DNA of 64,000 nucleotides, taken from contig NZ_CP138921.1 of the NCBI RefSeq assembly GCF_047124445.1, forward strand, positions 2,232,001 through 2,296,000. Reading direction: 5' to 3'. The notes beneath the pieces were generated by a model. That model was given only the letters and a program-made list of their open reading frames with translations. It ran no database searches and had not been told where the DNA came from. Source of the DNA: Shimia sp047124445. Lineage in GTDB: Bacteria; Pseudomonadota; Alphaproteobacteria; Rhodobacterales; Rhodobacteraceae. This document shows positions 53,404-60,407 of the stretch, piece after piece; within the stretch, counting starts at the first letter, position 1; each line of letters starts with the position of its first letter. Both the position numbers and the translations under genes were made by a program.

Positions 53404-54024
53404 TTAGTTCTTCGCGTAGAATTCCACGACCAGGTTTGGTTCCATAACAACCGGGTATGGCACGTCGGACAGGCCTGGGGTGCGCACGAAGGTTGCGGTC
53501 ATTTTGTTGTGGTCAGCGTCGATGTAGTCAGGCACGTCGCGCTCGTTCAGCTGAACCGCTTCCAGCAGAACTGCGAGCTGCTTGGACTTCTCACGTACTT
53601 CGATCACGTCGCCTTCTTTGACGCGGTAAGACGCGATGTTCACGCGCTTGCCGTTCACCAGAACGTGGCCGTGGTTCACAAACTGACGTGCAGCAAACAC
53701 GGTTGGAACAAACTTGGCGCGGTAAACAACAGCGTCCAGACGGCGCTCCAGCAGACCGATCAGGTTTTCACCGGTGTCGCCTTTTACACGCTCAGCTTCG
53801 CCGTAGATGCGACGGAACTGCTTCTCGGTCAGGTCGCCGTAGTAGCCTTTCAGCTTCTGCTTAGCGCGCAGCTGAGTACCGAAGTCGGACAGTTTGCCTT
53901 TGCGGCGCTGACCGTGCTGGCCTGGGCCATAGTCACGACGGTTTACTGGGGATTTTGGACGACCCCAGATGTTTTCGCCCATCCGGCGGTCAATTTTGTA
54001 CTTGGCAGCAGTTCTTTTTGTCAT
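53404..54024 (-). CDS. rpsD: 30S ribosomal protein S4
   Basis: The 206-residue protein is S4, a primary 16S rRNA-binding protein. The N-terminal ...AAKYKIDRRMGENIWGRP, the RRDYGPGQHGQRRKGKLSDFG block and the S4 RNA-binding domain (LERRLDAVVYRAKF, FVNHGHVLVNGKRVN) are all standard. It is monocistronic here, not in the alpha-operon, as in other alphaproteobacteria, with a near-consensus promoter and its own terminator. Codons are highly biased. Confidence 0.98.
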   Translation of the reverse strand: MTKRTAAKYKIDRRMGENIWGRPKSPVNRRDYGPGQHGQRRKGKLSDFGTQLRAKQKLKGYYGDLTEKQFRRIYGEAERVKGDTGENLIGLLERRLDAVVYRAKFVPTVFAARQFVNHGHVLVNGKRVNIASYRVKEGDVIEVREKSKQLAVLLEAVQLNERDVPDYIDADHNKMTATFVRTPGLSDVPYPVVMEPNLVVEFYAKN

Positions 54025-54131
54025 CTGCTGATCTCCTTCGTTCAGGTTTCGAAGGGCGTTGTCCTCTTGCCGGATTTTGCCGACATGACAGGCATCCTCT
54101 TGCGAGGGCCACCAACACCAATGAAGCCGCG

Positions 54132-54159
54132 CTTATACGGGGGATTCTGAGGGAGTCAA
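54132..54159 (-). promoter_or_regulatory. Sigma-70 promoter of rpsD
   Basis: On the minus strand TTGACT (54159-54154), 16 bases, TATAAG (54137-54132). The start of transcription would be near 54125, leaving a leader of about 100 bases that could carry S4 autoregulation. Confidence 0.8.
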
Positions 54160-54260
54160 GCGGGGAGTGGGCAATCCCAATGCGATGACAACATCAGCTA
54201 CAGCTCGCTTGGCAGCTACGGCTTTAGCTTCCTTCTACAAGGCAACGTATTCAGGGCAAC

Positions 54261-54809
54261 TTAATTGGCGAGGACACCGCGCTTCTTAAGTGTAAACCTT
54301 TGCTTTCCTTGGGCGCCGTCAATCGCTCCGTTTCCGGCCCAACCGTCTTCTTCCAAATTCATTTTGCCACCAAAAAGAAATGTGCCGTTTTCGTCATACT
54401 CCTTGAAGGACAACCCTTTCTTGGTGGCCTCTGTCACACGGGTGCGCTGTTTCCGAGTTCCGTCTGAATGAATCTCTTTGTAGCGGCATTGCCCAAGGGT
54501 ACGGGTGCAATCATGTGGTCGATAACGAATTTCAAACCCGTCAGGCCGTACCCAGCGCACATAGTTTCCGTCTTTGTCCAAGTGTGTTTCAAACGCCGGT
54601 GTGCCGCCGGGTTTTGCGCCACGATAACTGGTTAACACAAACGCCTTGCCTTTGCGGCCAGTATAAACGTGATGGATCATTCCACCCTGCGATTGGTTTA
54701 TCGACACATAGGCACCTGGCGTCATCTTTTCAGATTGCCAACGGATGTCCTGCGCATTGGCAGATGTCCCCATCAAGCTAGCTAGCGCAATAGCCAGAAA
54801 ATGCTTCAC
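54261..54809 (-). CDS. Exported hypothetical protein
   Basis: I place the start at GTG 54809, which gives a signal peptide (VKHFLAIALASLMGTSANA) and 182 residues. The mature part is polar and beta-rich with repeated aromatic/charged strands (GAYVSINQSQGGMIHHVY, DKDGNYVRWVRPDGFEIRY, DENGTFLFGGKMNLEEDGW). Two cysteines (DCTRTLGQC) may form a disulfide. I do not recognise the family. It is probably periplasmic and monocistronic, divergent from the next exported hypothetical gene. Confidence 0.65.
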   Translation of the reverse strand: MKHFLAIALASLMGTSANAQDIRWQSEKMTPGAYVSINQSQGGMIHHVYTGRKGKAFVLTSYRGAKPGGTPAFETHLDKDGNYVRWVRPDGFEIRYRPHDCTRTLGQCRYKEIHSDGTRKQRTRVTEATKKGLSFKEYDENGTFLFGGKMNLEEDGWAGNGAIDGAQGKQRFTLKKRGVLAN

Positions 54810-54963
54810 CACAACAATTACTCCCACTTTGATGGGGCAAGTTACACAACTCTTTGCTGATTTCAAGGCAAGCCTATCTCCCCAGAGATGCCACATTTCC
54901 GCCAAGTCAATGGCTTGGCAAACTTATAAATTACCTGGGTGGTTGCTATTGAAAGGTACGATT

Positions 54964-55584
54964 GTGAAACGCATTATCCTGTCCCTTGCCGTTTGCCTGC
55001 TGACCTATACCGGCGCACTGGCCCTGATGCGCCCGGCCGATCCGACCTACGCGCAACTTGCCGATCAGTTCTGCCCGGCGGAATGGGCCGCGCTGAACGC
55101 CTTTGATCCACCACTGTACCTGCAGCACTATCACGACCAGAAAGCCGCCCGCGAACCAGGCACGTCGCTGGCAACGAACGCCGTTTTGCACCGCCCCTTC
55201 ATCGGCGCTCTGGCGATTGCCGACTTTGTGGGTCAATTTGTCAGCCTGGACCATGCGGAAAATCACACGCCCTACACCATTGCGCACACCCAAGCGCGTC
55301 TGGACTTTGTGAAATGCTTGAATCCGTCTGAAGAAGAACGCCAAATCACTCTAGGCACGTACGAAGCTGTGTATCCCGTTGAAACATACGGCCCCCCAAC
55401 TGCAATCGCGCATCTTTTTGCGGAAACAGACAAAATGTTCTGCATGGGCTTTGACCGCGCCTTCGAAGGCATCAAGAAACTCGACCCAACGAACCCGTTT
55501 TATCATCACAGCCACTTTCATCTCACCAAAACAAAGATGACTGTTTGCCCAAAGCCTACCCCACCACACCAATCACCTGACTGA
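54964..55584 (+). CDS. Exported hypothetical protein
   Basis: The 206-residue product starts at GTG 54964, eight bases after AAAGG, with an N-terminal hydrophobic signal or anchor (VKRIILSLAVCLLTYTGALA). The mature part has four cysteines and many histidines (LQHYHDQ, DHAENHTPYTIAHTQ, FYHHSHFHL), suggesting metal binding, but no known motif. Its end overlaps the convergent HxlR-like gene by 29 bases, so one of the two 3' ends is unusually placed. Family unknown. Confidence 0.62.
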   Translation: MKRIILSLAVCLLTYTGALALMRPADPTYAQLADQFCPAEWAALNAFDPPLYLQHYHDQKAAREPGTSLATNAVLHRPFIGALAIADFVGQFVSLDHAENHTPYTIAHTQARLDFVKCLNPSEEERQITLGTYEAVYPVETYGPPTAIAHLFAETDKMFCMGFDRAFEGIKKLDPTNPFYHHSHFHLTKTKMTVCPKPTPPHQSPD

Positions 55585-56089
55585 TCCGCGCCCCGGCGTT
55601 CACCGCCTGATAGGTCGGGAACGGAACCCGTTCAGACAAATCAATCTCCCGCGCGACCCACTCTTGGGCTTCTAACTTCTGCAAAGACGTTGAAAGCGCC
55701 CGATCCGTGATCGCGCCCAACCCCGCCTTAAAGCCGGAAAAGCGCTGCGGCTGCGTCGCCAGCGCCAGCACCGGTACGGTCCAGCTTTTGCGCAACAGCT
55801 TGGCGTCACTCTCTTCCGCCGCCCGCAGAATCTCGTCTGCCTTCGCCGCCGCCACCACGCCTAGATCTGTCAAAACAAATTCCGGCCGCAGCGGATGCCC
55901 GTGTCCGGGGTTTCGCATCACCACCCCCAGCTCCATCAAATGCGCCAGACTGGCGCCAAAGGCTGTGCGCCCGGCCCCAGTGGCGGCAATCAACGTCGCC
56001 TGCCGCCCCGGCACGCCGCGATGCATCTGCGCCAGAATGTCGAGCGCCCAGGCCCGAGAGGTGATCTTGACAAGCAACTTAATGTCCAT
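55556..56089 (-). CDS. HxlR-like regulator with two winged-helix modules
   Basis: The 177-residue protein seems to contain two HxlR-type winged-helix units. The first (residues 8-75) reads SRAWALDILAQMHRG, then RTAFGASLAHLMELGVV and PEFVLTDLG; the second (100-170) reads KSWTVPVLALATQPQRF, then RALSTSLQKLEAQEWVARE and TYQAVNAG. Both have the W-x3-L start and the strand ending of the wing. HxlR regulators normally have a single unit and dimerise, so this would be a pseudo-dimer in one chain. It is divergent from a VOC protein gene with a TAGTAACTA site between. The family call is moderately certain. Confidence 0.7.
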   Translation of the reverse strand: MDIKLLVKITSRAWALDILAQMHRGVPGRQATLIAATGAGRTAFGASLAHLMELGVVMRNPGHGHPLRPEFVLTDLGVVAAAKADEILRAAEESDAKLLRKSWTVPVLALATQPQRFSGFKAGLGAITDRALSTSLQKLEAQEWVAREIDLSERVPFPTYQAVNAGARISQVIGVVG

Positions 56090-56095
56090 AAAGTA

Positions 56096-56104
56096 TAGTA
56101 ACTA
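56096..56104. promoter_or_regulatory. Palindrome between HxlR-like and VOC genes
   Basis: TAGT-A-ACTA is a perfect 9-bp inverted repeat seven bases upstream of the regulator's start and 37 upstream of the VOC start. It is a plausible operator for the regulator. Confidence 0.4.
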
Positions 56105-56140
56105 CATTTTGTGAAATCAGCAACCACTAAGGACCGCATC

Positions 56141-56512
56141 ATGGCTCTTGCCGCATTGACCAACATCATCACGCTCTCAATTTCTGTGAGTGATCGCCAC
56201 GCCAGCGCCGCCTGGTTCAAAGAGAAACTGGGCTTTGAGCTGCGCTACCACATTGACGAAGCCGGCTGGAGCGAGCTCAACACCAAGACCGAGGGTGTGA
56301 TCCTTGGCTTGGGCGAGCAATCCGAGCCCAAACCCGGCAACTGTGTACCTGTGTTTGGCGTCGACGACATCGACACCGCCCGCAGCGCGCTTGAGGCCGC
56401 AGACGTGAAGTTTGACGGCCCCACGCAGGTGATCCCGGAAATGGTCAAACTGGCGACCTTTTATGATCTAGACGACAACGCCTTCATGTTGGCAGAAGAC
56501 CTCTCCAGCTAA
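56141..56512 (+). CDS. VOC (glyoxalase/bleomycin resistance) family protein
   Basis: The 123-residue protein has the paired beta-alpha-beta units of the VOC superfamily: ITLSISVSDRHASAAWFKEKLGFEL, VPVFGVDDIDTARSALEAADVKF and LATFYDLDDNAFMLAEDL. It acts on or binds a small organic molecule; the metal ligand set is incomplete to my eye, so it may be a binding protein rather than an enzyme. Start is ATG 56141, seven bases after AAGGA. It is divergent from the HxlR-like gene, which may regulate it, and ends in a strong terminator. Confidence 0.88.
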   Translation: MALAALTNIITLSISVSDRHASAAWFKEKLGFELRYHIDEAGWSELNTKTEGVILGLGEQSEPKPGNCVPVFGVDDIDTARSALEAADVKFDGPTQVIPEMVKLATFYDLDDNAFMLAEDLSS

Positions 56513-56517
56513 ACAAA

Positions 56518-56548
56518 AAACCCCGCCAATTTGGCGGGGTTTCTTTTT
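56518..56548 (+). terminator. Terminator after the VOC gene
   Basis: AAACCCCGCC pairs with GGCGGGGTTT around a five-base AT loop, followed by CTTTTT. Confidence 0.9.
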
Positions 56549-56567
56549 GTCATGGTCGCAATGGCGC

Positions 56568-57638
56568 TTACGCCGCGTCGTGCATCAATATCGCCGCCTC
56601 ACTGGCGGTCAGATTGCGCCGTGCGTGCGGCCCGTAGCTGTGCGGGTTCTGCGCCAACTCCGGCTGACGCGCAAACAACCGCGCCCGGTCTTCTTCCTTC
56701 AGCGCATCCAGCGCGGCATTGGCCGGGTGGAAGCTCTCCGTCTCCACCCCGTTGGCCCAAATCACCTCATGGCACGGCAACAGCAGATGCACATAGGTCA
56801 CCTCCTTGAGCGCCGTATCCACGCTGATGCTGTTGCCATTCACCAGATCGCGCGCCGCCACCAGAACCTCGTTTTCGTTAAACAACGCCCGCGCTGTGTG
56901 ACCACGCACCAGCATCCGATGCTCCGGGCTGACCAGCAACTCCTGATCCGGCCGCTCGATGCCCAGCGCCCCAGGGCGAATGCGGATCGGCCTCAGTTTT
57001 GGCATCGCAAACAAGCGCGCCCCAGTCATGCGCCGCGATCCAATCCACTGGATCTGCTGTGCCCCATTGTCCCGCGTCTGCACCTGATCGCCTTCGCGCA
57101 ACTCTTCAATCAACCGTGGCCCTTGCGGAGTCGCAATCCGCGTGCCCGGTGTAAAACAAATCACTCCGTTACCCTCTTGTACTGATTTGGGCCGCTGCAA
57201 CGTGCTCATCGCAGAATGCACCACCCATAGGTCTTTATTCTTTGGCGGAAGCTCGTCCAGAAACATCAGCAGCGGCGCACTGCCGTCCACTTCAATCACC
57301 GTTGCGGTGTAGCTCTCCGCCCCATCGGTCACCACAAAACCGCCCTCCATCAAGGGCAGTTCAATATCGACCGCATCCAGGCTCTGGATGTCTGTTTGGT
57401 TGTTCACCGCCGCCCCAACCAGCTTGCGCACCATATGCGCCGCACGCTTGCGGATGTTTGCCCCTTCTTCCCCACGGTCCAGACGCAATAACCCATTGGG
57501 GCCGTCCACACGGACGGCGTCCCTTGACCAGGACCACACCACGCCTGTTTCCAGCGCCTGCAACGGTGCGGCCTTCTGACCATCTATTTCTGTCTGTGAC
57601 CAGGAGATGACAAACGTGCCACGAAAGCCCGTTTTCAT
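56568..57638 (-). CDS. Hint (Hedgehog/intein) domain protein
   Basis: The 356-residue protein has a beta-rich N-terminal 155 residues of unknown type, then a Hint domain: GVICFTPGTRIATPQGPRLIEEL with the nucleophilic cysteine, DQVQTRDNGAQQIQWIGSR, and QELLVSPEHRMLV. The end region YVHLLLPCHEVIWANGVETESFHP completes it. Such Hint proteins of Rhodobacteraceae are common near secreted proteins and may self-cleave. No LxG, ADP-ribosyl or nuclease toxin is attached. Without a signal peptide, a type I or other leaderless route is possible. Function unproved. Confidence 0.82.
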   Translation of the reverse strand: MKTGFRGTFVISWSQTEIDGQKAAPLQALETGVVWSWSRDAVRVDGPNGLLRLDRGEEGANIRKRAAHMVRKLVGAAVNNQTDIQSLDAVDIELPLMEGGFVVTDGAESYTATVIEVDGSAPLLMFLDELPPKNKDLWVVHSAMSTLQRPKSVQEGNGVICFTPGTRIATPQGPRLIEELREGDQVQTRDNGAQQIQWIGSRRMTGARLFAMPKLRPIRIRPGALGIERPDQELLVSPEHRMLVRGHTARALFNENEVLVAARDLVNGNSISVDTALKEVTYVHLLLPCHEVIWANGVETESFHPANAALDALKEEDRARLFARQPELAQNPHSYGPHARRNLTASEAAILMHDAA

Positions 57639-57766
57639 TGCCTGATTACCTGCCTAGTAGTTTTTTTATTACGGACAGGTTAACAAAGCGGACTCCAGCT
57701 GCCTAGCCGGAAGTTTCAAAAAAATCGAGGCGCCTCAGTGTGTTGCAAAAAACACCTCACCTCGCC

Positions 57767-58711
57767 TTAGAAGCGAATATCCAATCGCACCGCGCCAACA
57801 AGTTGTCCCTGGTACTGCATGTCGAACTCTTCGCCCAAATAGGTAAGGCCATAAAACAGGTGGTGGTTCTTGCCCTGCCAGTGCAATCCGGCGCGCACAC
57901 GACGGCGCGTGTCAGTCAAACGATAGCCGCGGTCTTCCGGCAAATAGATGCTGCTGAACACTTTCGCGATGTCTGCGCCCACCACAAAACTCAGGCCTTT
58001 TTCCTGACGTGCACCGGAGCGATAGCGGTGCCCCGTGACCCAATCGCGCGACACCAATTCACCGCGGCCAAACCGGCCAATGGTGAAATCCACACCGGCG
58101 CGCACAAGGTTTTCATCCCCGGCACGGGCTTCCACAAAGGGACGCATGCTGGCTTGACCACCCAGATCAAAATTGCGCCCGGTTTCGCCCACAAAGCGCA
58201 AGCGCCACTGGTTTGGGATCTGATGCGCCAGCACCTCATCAGACGGGCCTTCAATCCCGATCACACCGTGGATTGCCTTTTGCAGGCTGTTCAGCCCAGT
58301 TTGCGGACCAATCATCAACACATCGCCACCAAAGGCAAACTCGGTGCCATGGCGTTGAAACTGCGTGTGCAGACCCGCGGTCAACATACCGGCCCAGGGG
58401 CGATCCAGCGGAATATGTGAACTCAGGCACGCCGGGGCCATGATCTCGCCACCAACCCGCAACTCCAGCAAATCCCCGGCCGACTGCGGCAGCTCGCCGT
58501 TCCAGCCGTAGCCCCAGAACCGGCTGGTGCCGTAAGAGCCAGACCGCCAGCGGTCATACCCGTCGCCAAGGAAGTCATTCACAAACAGGCTGCCAAAGCC
58601 CAGATACTCCCGCTCGCCAAAAGGCGTGAAGGACACCTCACTGTCTTCCGCTGCCACAGCCTGAACGGAAAGCACCCCAACAAAAAACAAAGCAGCAATA
58701 CGACGCAGCAT
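57767..58711 (-). CDS. LpxR-type lipid A deacylase family outer-membrane protein
   Basis: The 314-residue protein has a signal peptide (MLRRIAALFFVGVLSVQAVA) and outer-membrane beta-barrel character, ending in VRLDIRF (terminal Phe). FVNDFLGDGYDRW, HIPLDRPWAGMLTAGL and VLMIGPQTGLNSLQKAIHGV are typical of LpxR, which removes 3'-acyloxyacyl chains from lipid A. The start at 58711 follows GGGGA; longer frames to 58765 are not needed. Activity would remodel lipopolysaccharide; catalytic residues were not individually verified. Confidence 0.86.
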   Translation of the reverse strand: MLRRIAALFFVGVLSVQAVAAEDSEVSFTPFGEREYLGFGSLFVNDFLGDGYDRWRSGSYGTSRFWGYGWNGELPQSAGDLLELRVGGEIMAPACLSSHIPLDRPWAGMLTAGLHTQFQRHGTEFAFGGDVLMIGPQTGLNSLQKAIHGVIGIEGPSDEVLAHQIPNQWRLRFVGETGRNFDLGGQASMRPFVEARAGDENLVRAGVDFTIGRFGRGELVSRDWVTGHRYRSGARQEKGLSFVVGADIAKVFSSIYLPEDRGYRLTDTRRRVRAGLHWQGKNHHLFYGLTYLGEEFDMQYQGQLVGAVRLDIRF

Positions 58712-58898
58712 AGTCAGTCCCCAATAACGCCCCCCGGCTAGGTTCTGATAGCGCGCACATGTCACCCGCGTCAGCGAAAGACTGACATAATGGTAAATGC
58801 CGTAAAAATTGTCCTTAATTCATTAAGGGATGAGAAAGCCCACCTCAGGCCTGGCAGCACGTGAGCCAAGCCTTGTGCACAACAGACATATTATACGG

Positions 58899-59513
58899 TC
58901 AGAACAGGCCTGCTTCTTTTGCAATCAGCGCTGCCTGCGTGCGGTTTCCCGCGTCTATCTTGCGGTAGAGGTTTTTCACATGCAGCTTGATGGTTGGTTC
59001 AGACAGGTCAAGATCACGGGCAATTTCCTTGTTGGACTTGCCCACGGACAGACCTTCCAACACCTGCATCTCACGCCGCGTCAGCTTTTTGGCAATCGGA
59101 TGCGGCTCTGCTGCTTCTGCGGCCTGCATCAACTCCGCCGGGATAAACTGCTCCCCGGCCGCCATGAACTTGATCGCATTCACCAATGAGGATGCTGGCA
59201 AGGTTTTGGGCACAAAACCAGAGGCGCCCGCCGCCATGGCCTTTTGCACAATCTCGCGGCTGGCTTCCCCGGAAATCAACGCAACTCTTGGAGAGGACGT
59301 ATGCGCCAGCACACGTTTCACACCCTCAACCCCCTGCATGCCCGGCATGTTGTAATCCAACAGCACCAGATCAAATGGTCCCTTGCTGTCCAGCGCTTGC
59401 ATCGCCTGATCCAGATCGGAAACCCCCACGGAGCCCATAGTGCCGGTGGCGTCAACAAAGGCCGTCACAGTGTCCAACAACAAGTCGTGGTCGTCAGCGA
59501 TTAGAATTTTCAA
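58899..59513 (-). CDS. LuxR/FixJ-type response regulator, TTG start
   Basis: The 204-residue protein has a receiver domain (MKILIADDHD; phosphoacceptor Asp53 in LVLLDYNMPG; Lys103 in FVPKTLP) and a C-terminal LuxR helix-turn-helix (KKLTRREMQVLEGLSVGKS, NKEIARDLDLSEPTIKLHVK). The start is TTG at 59513, seven bases after GGAGG, because no ATG lies between it and a poorly coding upstream stretch. It is transcribed divergently from a periplasmic protein and hybrid kinase, its probable partners. It should bind DNA when phosphorylated. Confidence 0.93.
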   Translation of the reverse strand: MKILIADDHDLLLDTVTAFVDATGTMGSVGVSDLDQAMQALDSKGPFDLVLLDYNMPGMQGVEGVKRVLAHTSSPRVALISGEASREIVQKAMAAGASGFVPKTLPASSLVNAIKFMAAGEQFIPAELMQAAEAAEPHPIAKKLTRREMQVLEGLSVGKSNKEIARDLDLSEPTIKLHVKNLYRKIDAGNRTQAALIAKEAGLF

Positions 59514-59786
59514 AACGGTCCTCCAGGGGCCGGAAATTAGCGCGACAATCGCACCCAACCAGGGCCAAACAAAACCAATCCAATAGTGCCTTATACCCAA
59601 TGATGCTGCCAATGGGCCTTCTGTCATCCGGCCCACCTAGGGAAGATACAGAAAATTTTAAACAAAAACTCTGCCTTACCTAACGGCAAACCTACCCTTT
59701 TGTATAGGGCGTTTATCCCCTTGACCAGATGCGCGTCAAACGTGTTCTGTCTTATAAAGATGTTAAGCATAACGGGGCGGCAGGAC

Positions 59787-60308
59787 ATGCGTAAAACCAA
59801 ACACACAGTTTTCGCGCTTGCCGCTTGGCTTTTGCTACCACTCACAGGCCCAGTTTGGGCATCTGACGCAATGGACGTTCCGTCCGGCGATGTCATCCTG
59901 ACCGTGTCGGGCACGATCGACGCCACAAACGTCGACGACACGGCTCAGTACGATTTGGAGATGCTGCGCGCATTACCTGCAGCCTCCATTTCAACCACGA
60001 CCATATGGACCGATGGGGTTCTTATGTTCACGGGTGTACCGCTAGCGTCGCTGCTGGAAACTCTGGGGAGTTCCGGCAGCACGCTGCGGGCTTCCGCCAT
60101 CAACGACTACACCATTGAAATTCCGGTCGACTCGCTTGAAGCCGAGGCGCCAATCCTGGCCTATGAAATGAACGGCACGCCCATGCACCGCCGCGACAAA
60201 GGCCCGCTTTGGGTGATCTACCCGTTTGATTCCGATCCCAAATACCGCACCTCGCAGGTCCATTCCCGCGCGGTTTGGCAACTCGACAGGATCGAAGTCG
60301 TCGAATAA
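59787..60308 (+). CDS. Exported SUOX-fold (oxidoreductase molybdopterin-binding-like) protein lacking cysteine
   Basis: The 173-residue protein has a signal peptide (MRKTKHTVFALAAWLLLPLT, cleavage after WAS) and the sulfite-oxidase-fold core: TTTIWTDGVLMFTGVPLASLLET, YTIEIPVDSL, ILAYEMNGTPMHRRDKGPLWVIYPFD, SRAVWQLDRIEV. The whole chain contains no cysteine, so the sulfur ligand of molybdenum is missing and redox catalysis through Moco is unlikely. It stands 99 bases before a hybrid histidine kinase gene on the same strand and may be a periplasmic sensor or ligand-binding subunit for it. That role is inference. Confidence 0.8.
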   Translation: MRKTKHTVFALAAWLLLPLTGPVWASDAMDVPSGDVILTVSGTIDATNVDDTAQYDLEMLRALPAASISTTTIWTDGVLMFTGVPLASLLETLGSSGSTLRASAINDYTIEIPVDSLEAEAPILAYEMNGTPMHRRDKGPLWVIYPFDSDPKYRTSQVHSRAVWQLDRIEVVE

Positions 60309-60407
60309 GGTTTTGCGCATGAAAATTGCGCGACTTCTCCCTGACACATCTCGGCCCTCTGACCAGCCCACCGCTGCGCAGATACGTCTGGCGTTCGGTT
60401 TGTTTCC

